Positions 1 through 8,671 of a DNA stretch of 64,000 bases are shown in pieces. Position 1 is the stretch's first letter; each line of letters starts with the position of its first letter. The stretch covers positions 372,001 to 436,000 of the forward strand of contig NZ_BANR01000004.1 in NCBI RefSeq assembly GCF_000332975.1. The letters are read 5' to 3'. The stretch comes from Gordonia aichiensis NBRC 108223. Its GTDB lineage: Bacteria > Actinomycetota > Actinomycetes > Mycobacteriales > Mycobacteriaceae. A program made the translations under genes and the position numbers. The notes beneath the pieces were generated by a model, which saw nothing but the letters and a program-made list of their open reading frames with translations, was not told the origin of the DNA and did not search any database.

Positions 1-415
1 CGGACCGATGCTGGTGGTGAACGTCGCCAGCAAGTGCGGACTCACACCGCAGTACGCGGGTCTGGAAGAACTCGCCGAGAAGTACGCCGACCGCGGTCTC
101 ACCGTCGTCGGGGTCCCCTGCAACCAGTTCATGGGACAGGAACCCGGCACCGCCGAGGAGATCGCGACCTTCTGTTCGACGACCTACGGCGTGACGTTCC
201 CGCTGTTGGAGAAGACAGACGTCAACGGCGACGACCGGCATCCGCTCTATGCCGAACTCACCAAGACGGCAGACGCCGACGGTGAAGCGGGCGACGTCCA
301 GTGGAACTTCGAGAAGTTCGTCGTCGATGCCGATGGCCATGTGACCGCGCGCATCCGACCGCGCACCGAGCCGACCGACCCTGTCGTCATCGAGGCCGTC
401 GAAGCCGTCCTCTGA
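1..415 (+). CDS. Glutathione peroxidase family protein, 5' end cut by window edge
   Basis: This is a thiol peroxidase of the glutathione peroxidase fold, which reduces peroxides in the cytosol, in actinomycetes probably with thioredoxin or mycothiol as donor (inference). The reading frame is open to base 2, so the first roughly 25 residues lie outside the window. Visible signatures are NVASKCG with the catalytic cysteine, the GVPCNQFMGQEP block with the second cysteine, and QWNFEKFVVD with the conserved Trp and Asn of the active site. About 160 residues would be usual for the family, and 135 are visible from the first in-frame ATG. The ATG at 8 is internal to the fold and is not the true start. 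Confidence 0.9.
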   Translation, partial: GPMLVVNVASKCGLTPQYAGLEELAEKYADRGLTVVGVPCNQFMGQEPGTAEEIATFCSTTYGVTFPLLEKTDVNGDDRHPLYAELTKTADADGEAGDVQWNFEKFVVDADGHVTARIRPRTEPTDPVVIEAVEAVL

Positions 416-448
416 TGCAATCTGCGGCCTGTGGCGGCACGGTGCAGA

Positions 449-478
449 TTGACCGGTAAGCTGAGAGCCGTCGAAAAT
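449..478 (+). promoter_or_regulatory. Possible promoter of purS-purQ
   Basis: TTGACC at 449-454 is followed after 18 bases by GAAAAT at 473-478, about 50 bases upstream of the purS start. The -35 element is good and the -10 element poor. The gap between the peroxidase gene and purS (416-530) holds nothing else I can recognise. Confidence 0.3.
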
Positions 479-530
479 CCGCTGGTCCGCGCGACCCGCG
501 GATGTCACGTGAGAAGAGGAGCACTAGCCG

Positions 531-770
531 ATGGCACGAGTGGTGGTCGACGTGATGCCCAAGGCCGAAATCCTCGATCCGCAGGGTCAGGCCATCGTCG
601 GAGCCCTCGGTCGGCTCGGCTTCGACGGCGTCTCGCAGGTTCGGCAGGGTAAACGGTTCGAGCTCGAGGTCGACGATTCGGTCGACGACGTGGCGCTCGG
701 CCGCATTGCAGAAGAACTGCTGACCAACACGGTGATCGAGAACTTCACCGTCTCCCGCGTCGCCGACTGA
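531..770 (+). CDS. purS: Phosphoribosylformylglycinamidine synthase subunit PurS
   Basis: PurS is the small non-catalytic subunit that joins PurL and PurQ in the FGAM synthase complex of purine synthesis. The 79-residue product has the normal PurS length and the typical MARVVVDVMPKAEILDPQGQ opening followed by the GQAIVGALGRLGF segment. A purine-rich GAAGAGGAG sits just before the ATG at 531. purQ starts 29 bases downstream, which is the usual purSQ order. The large subunit gene purL is not in this window. Confidence 0.95.
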   Translation: MARVVVDVMPKAEILDPQGQAIVGALGRLGFDGVSQVRQGKRFELEVDDSVDDVALGRIAEELLTNTVIENFTVSRVAD

Positions 771-799
771 CGGCCCGAGATCGAGTCGAGTAGGACCAC

Positions 800-1480
800 A
801 TGACTGCACGTATCGGTGTCATCACCTTTCCCGGCACTCTCGACGACGTCGACGCGTCGCGCGCGGTGCGCATCGCCGGCGCAGAGGCCGTCGAACTCTG
901 GCACGGCGACGCCGACCTCAAGGGTGTCGACGCGGTGATCGTGCCCGGCGGCTTTTCCTATGGCGATTATCTGCGCGCCGGAGCGATCGCCAGGTTCGCG
1001 CCCGTGATGGGGTCGGTGATCGAGGCAGCACAGCGCGGTATGCCGGTTCTGGGAATCTGCAACGGATTTCAGATCCTCTGCGAAGCGGGACTGCTCCCCG
1101 GGGCGCTCACCCGGAACGAGGGGCTCCACTTCATCTGCCAGGACCAGTGGCTGAAGGTCGAGAACAACACGACTGCATGGACGTCGCGTTTTGAGGCCGG
1201 TGCCGAGATCCTCATCCCGCTGAAATCCGGCGAAGGCCGCTACGTCGCACCCGAACGCAAACTCGAAGAGCTCGAGGGCGAGGGGCTCGTCGTATTCACC
1301 TATGCCGGAAGCAATCCCAACGGGTCCGTCCTCGACATCGCGGGCATCTCCAGCCCAAACGGACGTGTCGTCGGATTGATGCCGCACCCCGAGCATGCGA
1401 CCGAAGCGTTGACCGGACCCAGTGACGACGGTCTCGGGCTGTTCTACTCAGCCATCGACGCCGTACTCGCCAGCGCCTGA
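800..1480 (+). CDS. purQ: Phosphoribosylformylglycinamidine synthase subunit PurQ (glutaminase)
   Basis: PurQ is the class I glutamine amidotransferase subunit that hydrolyses glutamine and passes ammonia to PurL. The triad is visible: Cys87 in LGICNGFQ, and His196 and Glu198 in MPHPEHA. The [15 protein letters not shown] oxyanion region is also present. At 226 residues it is full length. The ATG at 800 gives the standard [16 protein letters not shown] start. It ends 5 bases before the next gene. Confidence 0.96.
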   Translation: MTARIGVITFPGTLDDVDASRAVRIAGAEAVELWHGDADLKGVDAVIVPGGFSYGDYLRAGAIARFAPVMGSVIEAAQRGMPVLGICNGFQILCEAGLLPGALTRNEGLHFICQDQWLKVENNTTAWTSRFEAGAEILIPLKSGEGRYVAPERKLEELEGEGLVVFTYAGSNPNGSVLDIAGISSPNGRVVGLMPHPEHATEALTGPSDDGLGLFYSAIDAVLASA

Positions 1481-1485
1481 GACCG

Positions 1486-2790
1486 ATGACAACCCCGTCG
1501 CTGGCAACGTCCGCCACAGCAGAGGGGCTCGGTGCGTTCATCGACGCCTCGCCGTCGCCTTTTCACGTGTGTGCGACGGTAGCCGCAGAACTCGAATCCG
1601 CCGGTTTTCAACGGCTTTTCGAGGACCAGGACTGGTCGTCGGAGCAGGACATGGCGTTCGAGGGGTTGTCCGACGACGCCGGTCGACGCTTCTACGTCAT
1701 CCGAGGCGGGTCGATCATCGCCTGGGATCTCGGCGACGGCGAGGACTTCCGGATCATCGGTGGTCACACCGACAGTCCCAACCTCCGTGTCAAACAGAAC
1801 CCCGACCGCGAGTCGGCAGGGCTGGCCACGGTGGCGCTCGAACCGTACGGGGGAGCGTGGCTCAACTCGTGGCTCGATCGCGACCTGGGGCTCTCCGGTC
1901 GACTCGCCTATCGTGCCGACAGTGGCGTCAGTAGTGTGCTGGTCAACATCACCGAGCCGATTCTCCGAGTGCCGCAGTTGGCAATTCACCTCTCCGAGGA
2001 CCGCAAGGGTGTGACGCTCAATCCGCAGCGGCACGTCGACGCCATCTGGGGAGTCGAGTCGTCGGTGCCGCTCCTGCAGTGGGTGGCCGAGTATGCGGGT
2101 ATCGATCCGGAAGCGGTGCTCGGCTGGGAACTGATGACGCACGACGTGACCCCGTCGAGGGTCATCGGTGCGAACGACGAACTACTCAGTGCCCCAAGGC
2201 TTGACAACCAGGGCACCTGCTATGCGGGGATGCACGCACTACTCGACGGTGAGCCGACACTGCACACCAGGGTGCTCGCGCTGTTCGACCACGAAGAGGT
2301 GGGTAGCGGGTCCGAGCGCGGCGCGGCGTCGGACTTCCTGGCGACGACACTCGAACGAATCGTTCTGTCGCAGGGCGGCTCTCGCGCCGGCTTCCTGCAA
2401 TCGATGGCGGCGAGCGTGTGCGTGTCCGGCGACATGGCGCACGCAACGCACCCGAACTACCCCGAACGGCACGAGCCGACGCATCGGATCGAGATCAACG
2501 GTGGTCCGGTGCTCAAGGTCAACCAGAATCTGCGATACGCATCGGATGCTGTGGGGGAGGCGGTCTTTGCGCTCGCCTGCGACTCCGCCGGGGTGCCGAT
2601 GCAGCGCTACATCCATCGCGCGGATCTGCCGTGCGGCTCGACCATCGGACCGATCACGGCGACGCGGACCGGATTGCTCACCATCGACGTCGGGGCACCG
2701 CAACTCGCCATGCACAGCGCACGCGAACTCATGGGAGCAGCCGATGTGTCGATGTATTCGGCTGCGCTGCAGGCGTTCCTGAGCGGGTAG
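1486..2790 (+). CDS. pepC: M18 family aspartyl aminopeptidase
   Basis: This 434-residue zinc exopeptidase removes N-terminal amino acids, with acidic residues preferred in the family, and forms large cytosolic oligomers. Metal and catalytic signatures of family M18 can be read in order: His94 and Asp96 in GGHTDSPN, Asp268-His-Glu-Glu in [14 protein letters not shown], and Asp316 and His322 in DMAHATHPN. The length matches the mycobacterial PepC protein. The gene follows purQ after 5 bases, so they are probably co-transcribed although the functions are unrelated. It converges on the lytic transglycosylase gene. Confidence 0.92.
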   Translation: MTTPSLATSATAEGLGAFIDASPSPFHVCATVAAELESAGFQRLFEDQDWSSEQDMAFEGLSDDAGRRFYVIRGGSIIAWDLGDGEDFRIIGGHTDSPNLRVKQNPDRESAGLATVALEPYGGAWLNSWLDRDLGLSGRLAYRADSGVSSVLVNITEPILRVPQLAIHLSEDRKGVTLNPQRHVDAIWGVESSVPLLQWVAEYAGIDPEAVLGWELMTHDVTPSRVIGANDELLSAPRLDNQGTCYAGMHALLDGEPTLHTRVLALFDHEEVGSGSERGAASDFLATTLERIVLSQGGSRAGFLQSMAASVCVSGDMAHATHPNYPERHEPTHRIEINGGPVLKVNQNLRYASDAVGEAVFALACDSAGVPMQRYIHRADLPCGSTIGPITATRTGLLTIDVGAPQLAMHSARELMGAADVSMYSAALQAFLSG

Positions 2791-2811
2791 TGACCGCGTC
2801 GAGCTGAGCTG

Positions 2812-3630
2812 TCAGTAGCTGCGCGCGAAGCCGAGGACGTTGTTCACGTAGTCCATCGAGTTGTTGTAGCGCAGCACGGCTGTCGCTTCCGATGCCTGGT
2901 TGCGCAGATCGAGGTGGCCGTCGCAGAGGTAGCGGGCGGTGGTCAGTGCGGCGTCGAACAGGTTCTGCGGGTCGATCTTGCCGTCGCCGTTGCCGTCGGC
3001 GCCGTACTTCTCCCAGGTCGCGGGGATGAACTGCATCGGTCCGACGGCGCGGTCGTGGACGGAGTCGCCGTCGAGTCGACCGCCGTCGGTATCGGTGATG
3101 ACCTGATTGCCTGCGAGCGAGCCGTCGAGGACAGGCCCGTAGATCGGCGACTTCAGTGTGCCGTCAGGTGTGGCGTCACCCTCGTTGGCGTGATGCGACT
3201 CCACCTTGCCGATGCCCGCGATGAGCGTCCACGGAATGCCGCACTGCGGCTGATCGTGCGCCATGGTGTCCGCGGCGTGCCGGTAGGCCTCGAAGGCAAC
3301 CTGCGGGACGGCACCGTCGGTGACGCTCGCCGGCAGGGGCGGAGGCGGAGGGGGTGTCGAGGTGACCTTGTGGGTCGCGACGACCGGCTCTGCGTGGGTG
3401 GCGGTGTGGTCCGCAGGCGCCTGCGTGGCCGTGCTTGGACCGGCGGCGGCGGCCTGGGTGTGGGTCGGCGTCGGCTGTGCGGCTCCGAGAGCGCCCTCGT
3501 CTGCGTTGGCGCCCGCTGCCACCGTCATGGCTCCGACGATGGGTATCAGGCCTGCCCCGATCAGCGGCCCCCGCGACCTGGTGAACGCATGCGGCAGAAT
3601 GGTCTGCCGCGGCTTCGAATGCTTGCCCAA
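2812..3630 (-). CDS. Secreted lytic murein transglycosylase (SLT/MltB-like)
   Basis: The product is predicted to cleave peptidoglycan glycan strands outside the membrane. Residues 1-45 hold a basic MGKHSKPRQ start and a hydrophobic segment (signal peptide or anchor). Residues 50-100 are a Thr/Pro/Ala-rich linker ending in a run of prolines. The catalytic domain follows, with Glu144 in AGIGKVESHH, GPMQFIPATWEKYG at 197-210 and a Ca-loop-like DGNGDGKIDPQN at about 212-223. I chose the TTG at 3630 because an AGGA ribosome site sits 6 bases before it and because MGKHSK is a common start in actinobacterial wall enzymes. Confidence 0.85.
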   Translation of the reverse strand: MGKHSKPRQTILPHAFTRSRGPLIGAGLIPIVGAMTVAAGANADEGALGAAQPTPTHTQAAAAGPSTATQAPADHTATHAEPVVATHKVTSTPPPPPPLPASVTDGAVPQVAFEAYRHAADTMAHDQPQCGIPWTLIAGIGKVESHHANEGDATPDGTLKSPIYGPVLDGSLAGNQVITDTDGGRLDGDSVHDRAVGPMQFIPATWEKYGADGNGDGKIDPQNLFDAALTTARYLCDGHLDLRNQASEATAVLRYNNSMDYVNNVLGFARSY

Positions 3631-3696
3631 AACTGATCCTCACACGTACCTCGGTGGATGTACCGAGAAAGACCGTACATGTGGGCGTGTCCATAC

Positions 3697-3714
3697 CGTT
3701 ATCTGAGCGTTATC
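3697..3714 (-). promoter_or_regulatory. GATAACG direct repeat upstream of the transglycosylase gene
   Basis: On the minus strand GATAACG occurs twice with an 11-base period (plus-strand CGTTATC at 3697-3703 and 3708-3714), about 70 bases before the TTG start. One-turn direct repeats are typical of OmpR/PhoB-type response regulators. MtrA, which controls wall hydrolases in this order, is a candidate, but that is inference. The rest of the 198-base gap shows no clear structure. Confidence 0.35.
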
Positions 3715-3828
3715 GAAAACTGTGTGATCGCTGAACCCGCGCTGCGATATCGCTGGTCGTTACGGGAATGTTTCGTGCACTGTGATCTCGGGCACAGGGG
3801 GTCCTTAGGCCCTTGTCGATGCAAGGAT

Positions 3829-5139
3829 TCAGCTCGGCCGCAATACCGACAGCGAGGTGCCCTCGGTGAGCACGATGTAGCCGTCGACGTCGGTGGCGCG
3901 ACCGAGGATGGGGCGTGTCCAGGCCACTGTTCCCCGGGGGACGTCGAATGCAGTGAGTTGGCCGCTGCTGGCGAACACCAGGTTCTCGCCGGATGATCCG
4001 ACGCAGCCCACCAGGTCGAGGTTGGTGTCCGGATCGTCGATACTCGGTACGGGCAGGGTTCCTACGCGCTCGCCGTCGTCGAGGCGATAGATGACGCGGG
4101 AGCGGTCCATTCGCGCGAAGGCGACCATCGAGCCGCAGGGGCGGGTGTTCGATTTCGAGAGGTTCGGATCGGAGATCTGCCACAGCGCGTCGGCGCGTGC
4201 AGGGTCGCGGACCTGGTAGAAGCCCTGCGTCGCCTGCATCGCGGCGTCGCCGACCGTGGTCAGCACCGGAAGGGTCGAGGGTCCGTCGACGACCTGTGCC
4301 TGGGCCGACCTCGACGTCGAGTGCTCGGTGGGTGCGCCGCCGACCACCGCATAGGTGTCGACAGACTCCTGATCGCCGTCACGGTGGATGACGGCAAGTC
4401 CCGTCGAGTACGTCAGGATGTCGCACTGTCGGCAGTGCAGAGTGTCCCTGCCCTGCGAGTCGACGACGAATCTGCTGCCGTCAGCGGTCGAGATGATGAG
4501 CAGCTGATGTTCATAGGTGGCGTGCGCCGCCGCTGCGAACGTGCGGCCCCAGACCCGCTTGCCCGTCGCGGTGTGCATCGAGACCCCGTAGCCCGCCTGA
4601 TCGATGCGCACGAAGTTCGCTCCGACCCCGACGACCTGTGCGGTGTCGTCGAGCGCCGAGGGTGAGTCCAGGTTGCCGGAGTCGTCGACGAGATAGAAGC
4701 CGTCGGGTCGATCGCCGAGCTTGACGGCGCACCCGACGTTGCCCGTGGCGTCGAAGGCGCACGATCCCAGGCCTGCGACAACAGGTTGCGACCACAGCGC
4801 ACCGCCGCTGTGCCGGTCGACGAGCTGGTACGCATGTCCGATACCGCGCGGATATGAGAGCAACCACTGATCGTCGTGGGTATCGGCGATCTCGATGTGC
4901 CCGGTCTGGTTATAGCCGGGCAACGTGTCGCTCGACGCCGTCCAGGCGACCTCGGGTTCGCGGTCATAGCCGCGCAGTTGAGCGTTCTCGTAGGTCCGTG
5001 CCACTGTCGGCGTGTCGATGGATAGCACGATCCCGACGGCCGCGACGAGCAGTGCACTCAGCACCAGGCTGACTGTGCCGATACCAAACGGCATGCGTTG
5101 CGCAACGCGCCTCACAGCGGAGCGGGCAGACATGGCCAA
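3829..5139 (-). CDS. Membrane-anchored beta-propeller (PQQ-like) protein
   Basis: The 436-residue product has a basic N-terminus, one strong transmembrane segment at about residues 18-42 (FGIGTVSLVLSALLVAAVGI), and then a long extracytoplasmic domain. That domain shows repeated strands of the type GGALWSQPVVAG, TGKRVWGRTF and PRGTVAWTRPILG, which resemble the Trp-containing blades of PQQ-like propellers. Cys pairs such as LHCRQCDIL may form a disulfide. I recognise no catalytic residues. A role in envelope assembly or as a ligand-binding scaffold is a guess. It lies upstream of the transglycosylase gene on the same strand, separated by 198 bases. Confidence 0.6.
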   Translation of the reverse strand: MAMSARSAVRRVAQRMPFGIGTVSLVLSALLVAAVGIVLSIDTPTVARTYENAQLRGYDREPEVAWTASSDTLPGYNQTGHIEIADTHDDQWLLSYPRGIGHAYQLVDRHSGGALWSQPVVAGLGSCAFDATGNVGCAVKLGDRPDGFYLVDDSGNLDSPSALDDTAQVVGVGANFVRIDQAGYGVSMHTATGKRVWGRTFAAAAHATYEHQLLIISTADGSRFVVDSQGRDTLHCRQCDILTYSTGLAVIHRDGDQESVDTYAVVGGAPTEHSTSRSAQAQVVDGPSTLPVLTTVGDAAMQATQGFYQVRDPARADALWQISDPNLSKSNTRPCGSMVAFARMDRSRVIYRLDDGERVGTLPVPSIDDPDTNLDLVGCVGSSGENLVFASSGQLTAFDVPRGTVAWTRPILGRATDVDGYIVLTEGTSLSVLRPS

Positions 5140-5223
5140 CAGTCAATCACGGCCGCGTTCTGCGCCACGCGCCCGACCGGCTCCGCGTGAGGTCGCGCCC
5201 GGTCTGGTCAGGAACCAGTCGCG

Positions 5224-6093
5224 TCAGGAACCAGTCGCAGAGAGCGCGCCGCCGAGGACGTCGGCAAGCGGCGTCGACGGATGGCCTGCGAGGCTCTCGA
5301 GGTCGGTGGAGTCGGAGTCGAGCTCGCCGCGCGCAATGCCCGCGTCAGAGTCGGCGAGGATCTTCGCAAAAGTCTCGGGGACGCCGGTGCTGGTCAGGGC
5401 TGCCGCGAAATCTGCCTCAGCGAGATCCTGGTAGTGCACGTGTCGACCGCTCACCTTCGCCAGCGTGTCAGCGATGTCGGCGAGTGTCAGATGCTCCGAA
5501 CCTGCGAGCTCGTAGATTTCGCCGCCCTTGGCGTTGATCAGGGCCGACGCCGCTGCGTCTGCGTAGTCCGAACGCGACGCGCCTGCCACCTTGCCATCAC
5601 CCGCGCTACCGTACAGATTTCCTGAGTCGATCGCGGCCGAAGCGCCCGCAAGGTAGTTCTCCCAGTACCAGCCGTTGCGCAGGAGGACGGTGGGGATTCC
5701 ACTGTCGGCGAGCAGCTTCTCGGTTGCCTGATGTTCTTGAGCGAGAGCAAGGGTGCTGGTGTCGGCACGCAGCATGGAGGTGTAGGCGATCAGCGAGACC
5801 CCGGCATCCTTGGCTGCGTCGATCACGTTGCGGTGCTGCGGGATTCGACGTCCTACCTCGCTGCCGGACACCAGTAGCAGGCGGTCGACGCCTGCGAGCG
5901 CCGTGCGCAACGTCTCGGGCGATTCGTAGTCGGCGACGCGGACTGTCACGCCCATATTCGACAGAGTGCTCGCCTTCTTCTCGTCGCGCACGATCGCCAC
6001 GATGTCGGCGGCGTCGACGCCCGCGGCTCGAAGGCTACCGGCGGCGAGTCCGCCGAGTTGTCCCGTTGCTCCGGTGATTGCATAGGTGGTCAT
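5224..6093 (-). CDS. NmrA-type NAD(P)-binding oxidoreductase
   Basis: This is an atypical short-chain dehydrogenase (289 residues) with the Rossmann motif TGATGQLGG at residues 7-15 and the family motifs VRVADYESPETL and LLLVSGSEVG. It is similar in plan to the quinone reductase QorB/YtfG, which also sits beside an HxlR-type regulator. I placed the start at the ATG at 6093, because it is preceded by GCAGGAGATCTG with a GGAG site. The longer open frame to 6162 would add an implausible leader. The divergent HxlR gene is the likely regulator. Confidence 0.88.
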   Translation of the reverse strand: MTTYAITGATGQLGGLAAGSLRAAGVDAADIVAIVRDEKKASTLSNMGVTVRVADYESPETLRTALAGVDRLLLVSGSEVGRRIPQHRNVIDAAKDAGVSLIAYTSMLRADTSTLALAQEHQATEKLLADSGIPTVLLRNGWYWENYLAGASAAIDSGNLYGSAGDGKVAGASRSDYADAAASALINAKGGEIYELAGSEHLTLADIADTLAKVSGRHVHYQDLAEADFAAALTSTGVPETFAKILADSDAGIARGELDSDSTDLESLAGHPSTPLADVLGGALSATGS

Positions 6094-6133
6094 CAGATCT
6101 CCTGCCGTTCGCGTGAACCAAGCTGTCCACCAC

Positions 6134-6161
6134 ATGGTGCACTTACTTTTCGTATGGTGCA
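6134..6161. promoter_or_regulatory. Paired ATGGTGCA repeat in the nmrA/hxlR divergent promoter
   Basis: ATGGTGCA occurs at 6134-6141 and again at 6154-6161, a 20-base period on the same face of the helix, inside the 113-base region between the divergent starts. HxlR proteins are dimeric winged helices that bind such spaced half sites, so this is a candidate operator (inference). Confidence 0.4.
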
Positions 6162-6206
6162 ACTAATTGCGGAAGTGCTGGCTGCAATGTGCAGTACACT
6201 GGTGTC

Positions 6207-6626
6207 ATGACCAGGGCAGAAGACCGCTCGACGCGCGACTCCGACATAGATGCCGCATTAGAGGACCCGGCGCTCGAAGCCGACGTGTTCGCGCGGGATT
6301 GCGGATCCCGCGAAGTGCTGCAAGACGTGACGAGTCGCTGGGGCCTGCTCGCGCTCGGAGCTCTTTACGACGGTGACCTGCGGTTCAGTGCTCTGCGGCG
6401 TCGGGTGCAGGGTGTCAGCGAGCGAATGCTGTCGGTGACACTGCAGACACTGGAGCGCGACGGCTTCGTCAACCGTGCTGTGCTGCAATCGATCCCGCCG
6501 AAGGTTGAGTACTCCCTGACGGATCTGGGGCGGGAGGTGGCCCAGAGCCTGGTGGCGGTCATCGAACTGGTCGAGGGGCGCCTGTCAGACGTCGAGCAGG
6601 CTCGCGAGCGCTACGACAGCCGCTGA
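6207..6626 (+). CDS. HxlR family transcriptional regulator
   Basis: This 139-residue regulator has the HxlR winged helix: a conserved cysteine in ARDCGSREVLQ, the RWGLLALGALYDGDLRFSALRR helix, and GVSERMLSVTLQTLERDGFVNR as the recognition and wing region. Many HxlR proteins sense electrophiles or quinones through that cysteine (family knowledge). It is divergent from the NmrA-type reductase, which it probably represses. I chose the ATG at 6207 (MTRAEDR); the frame also allows 6189. Confidence 0.88.
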   Translation: MTRAEDRSTRDSDIDAALEDPALEADVFARDCGSREVLQDVTSRWGLLALGALYDGDLRFSALRRRVQGVSERMLSVTLQTLERDGFVNRAVLQSIPPKVEYSLTDLGREVAQSLVAVIELVEGRLSDVEQARERYDSR

Positions 6627-6637
6627 GGGAAAAGATG

Positions 6638-6677
6638 CGTGGGACCAAAGGAGCATGCTGCCCCCGTGGGTCCCACG
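6638..6677. terminator. Inverted repeat between convergent genes
   Basis: CGTGGGACC at 6638-6646 is complemented by GGTCCCACG at 6669-6677, with a 22-base loop. It sits between the converging hxlR and VOC genes and may end transcription from both sides. There is no clear T tract. Confidence 0.4.
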
Positions 6678-6695
6678 GATCTTCCGTTCGGACGG

Positions 6696-8039
6696 TCAGA
6701 ACAGCTGTCCGAGGTAGAACTGTGCTCCCTGGTCGTCGGCACACAGTGCCACGTTGCCGTACGCCTGCCGATCGGGTCCGGTGATCACGCGACCGCCTGC
6801 GTCGCGTACGCGTCCGACGGCGGTGCCGATGTCGTCGACGTTCCACATCGGCACGGCCACAGCGGAATCCGACCCGCCCGCGATACCGATCTGCGGGTGG
6901 GCGTTGTCGACCTCCCAGCCGTCGTCGATGCGCCCGGGCGTGAAAGTCCAGCCGAGGGCTTCGCCGTAGAACCGGCGGAAGCGTTGGCTGCTCGGCGTGT
7001 GGATCGTCAGGTAGGACATGTCGCCGACGCCGGTCGGATGTTGGTCGGGACGTGTCTCTTCCGGTGCCGGTTCATACGCACAGAACTCGACGCCCGCATC
7101 GTCCACGGCATCGAGGGTCATCCGACCGTTGTGGTCGTAGGGGTCGCGGGTGATCCGTCCACCCGCTGCGACGATCCGGTCTCGCGCCTCGCCGATGTCG
7201 TCGACGGCGTAGCCGCAGAACAGTGTCTGGGGTCCGTCGGTCTCGAAGACGATCAGCGGGCGGTCGACGGTGGTCACATGCCGCTCGTCGGTGTCGAACT
7301 CCCAACCGAGGACCGCGCTGTAGAACGCACGGGCGCGGGCGGCGTCGTGAGTATTGACCGAGATGAAACCGATGTCGCCGTGTCGGATTCGACTGTGGGG
7401 TGCCGCAGTCGCCGGCACCGGTCCCGTCAGCATCCACCGATGTCCGAAGGGATCGACGACGGTGGCGGTGCGCGTACCGTAGGCCTCGTATGGTTCGCGC
7501 GTGACGGCTGCACCGCCTCGTTGTGCGCGGTGTAACGCCTCGTCGGTGTCTGCGACTGCCAGCATCAAGCTGACCGAGACCGCACCAGCTGCCGGCGCAC
7601 GCAGTCCCATATTCGGGAACTCCTCGGCAAGGTAGATCGCTCCGTCGCCGATCTCGAGCTCGGCGTGTCCGATGGTGTTGTCGTCCATCAGGATCGGGTC
7701 GCCGCGCAGCGTCGCTCCGAGATGCTCGACATACCAGTCGATCGCCGACCGTGCGTCGCGCACCGTGAGATACGGCAGCGCTCCCGGACGTTCGACGGGC
7801 AATGGCGTCGCGCTCGGACCGCCCGAATCGGTCGAGTCCTGCTGAGTCAGTTCGTGTTCGAGTTCGATGGTGTTCATGTCAACTCCTTCGGGTAGAGACA
7901 CCCCATGTTCGAGTCGACTTCGCAGTGCGTCGGCGAAATCGGTTGCAGGAGAAACTGGCTCGTTCCAGCCCGGCGTCGTGGAGGCGCGCAGAACGCTGAG
8001 TGGGTCATGCGATGGCGTGCTCGCGTCGTCGGCGTTCAT
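6696..8039 (-). CDS. Triple VOC (glyoxalase-fold) domain protein coupled to a sigma factor
   Basis: The 447-residue product carries three successive vicinal-oxygen-chelate domains, beginning near PYLTVRDARSAIDWYVEHLGA, IRHGDIGFISVNTHDAARARAFYSAVLG and VGDMSYLTIHTPSSQRFRRFYGEALG. The first resembles PhnB-like VOC proteins, the others bleomycin-resistance-like ones. Before them is a segment of about 90 residues with DFADALRSRLEHGVSLP, a motif also seen in other sigma-linked proteins. The substrate is unknown. The ATG at 8039 follows the sigma-factor stop by 4 bases, so the two are translated together. The longer frame to 8150 lies inside the sigma gene and is rejected. Confidence 0.8.
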   Translation of the reverse strand: MNADDASTPSHDPLSVLRASTTPGWNEPVSPATDFADALRSRLEHGVSLPEGVDMNTIELEHELTQQDSTDSGGPSATPLPVERPGALPYLTVRDARSAIDWYVEHLGATLRGDPILMDDNTIGHAELEIGDGAIYLAEEFPNMGLRAPAAGAVSVSLMLAVADTDEALHRAQRGGAAVTREPYEAYGTRTATVVDPFGHRWMLTGPVPATAAPHSRIRHGDIGFISVNTHDAARARAFYSAVLGWEFDTDERHVTTVDRPLIVFETDGPQTLFCGYAVDDIGEARDRIVAAGGRITRDPYDHNGRMTLDAVDDAGVEFCAYEPAPEETRPDQHPTGVGDMSYLTIHTPSSQRFRRFYGEALGWTFTPGRIDDGWEVDNAHPQIGIAGGSDSAVAVPMWNVDDIGTAVGRVRDAGGRVITGPDRQAYGNVALCADDQGAQFYLGQLF

Positions 8040-8043
8040 GTGA

Positions 8044-8550
8044 TCACCCCTTCGCGGACTGGTTGAGCGGATAGGCCTCGCGGAACGCGCGCTTGGCCCT
8101 GGTGAGCAACGCTTCGGTGGCGCCGACCGTGCGGTCGAGGATGCGCGCACAGTCGGCGACGGGGAGATCGTCGACGTAGCGCAATGTCAACACCGCGCGG
8201 TTGATCGGTGCCAGTTGCGCCAGCGTCGCGTGTGCGACCATGCGGTCGAGATGTGCATCCCACTCGTCGTCGGCGTGCTCGGGGAGTTCGTCGACGGGTT
8301 CGGGTGTGCGCTGGGCGCGCCGCCAGTGGTCGGCGAGTTTGTGCCGGGCGACGCCGATCAACCAGCCGACATTCGGGGAGGTGGTGTGGTCGCGGCGCAT
8401 CGTGTCCATCGCGGCCAGGAACGTCTCCGAGGTGACATCCTCGGCAACCCGCCGATCCGAGCAGCGTCGAAAGACGTACCCGTAGACAGCGGGTAGCGCC
8501 TCGTCGTAGACCTCGAGAATGCCCTCGGGGCCGGTGTGTTCGCCGCTCAC
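8044..8550 (-). CDS. ECF-type RNA polymerase sigma factor
   Basis: The 168-residue product has region 2 (EVYDEALPAVYGYVFRRCSDRRVAEDVTSETF, cut here into its recognisable helices, ending in the DVTSETFLAA promoter-melting helix) and region 4 (LAPINRAVLTLRYVDDLPVADCARILDRTVGATEALLTRAKR), a helix-turn-helix for the -35 element. I chose the GTG at 8550, giving VSGEHTGPEGILEVYDEAL. The upstream frame to 8751 has no sigma-like content. No classical anti-sigma gene follows; the next gene encodes a triple VOC protein. It probably directs a small stress or drug-response regulon including itself (inference). Confidence 0.85.
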   Translation of the reverse strand: MSGEHTGPEGILEVYDEALPAVYGYVFRRCSDRRVAEDVTSETFLAAMDTMRRDHTTSPNVGWLIGVARHKLADHWRRAQRTPEPVDELPEHADDEWDAHLDRMVAHATLAQLAPINRAVLTLRYVDDLPVADCARILDRTVGATEALLTRAKRAFREAYPLNQSAKG

Positions 8551-8615
8551 ACAGTCATCATCGTCGGCGCTGGACGAAACCCGACGGCCGTTGGGAGAAC
8601 TTTCTCCGCACAGCA

Positions 8616-8649
8616 CACCGCCCCGCAGCGCGAACGCAGCGGGGCGGTG
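8616..8649 (-). terminator. GC-rich hairpin downstream of the secreted-protein gene
   Basis: An 11-base stem (CACCGCCCCGC at 8616-8626 pairing with GCGGGGCGGTG at 8639-8649) with a 12-base loop lies just after the stop of the minus-strand gene ending at 8672. It also lies before the sigma-factor start. It lacks a long T run, so it may be a weak or Rho-assisted terminator. Confidence 0.5.
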
Positions 8650-8671
8650 CTCGGGCCGGGTGGTCAGGGGA

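Noticed and set aside
3631..3828. c-di-AMP (ydaO-type) riboswitch before the wall hydrolase gene
   Set aside because: Such riboswitches often precede actinobacterial wall hydrolases, but I cannot find the conserved core on the minus strand here.
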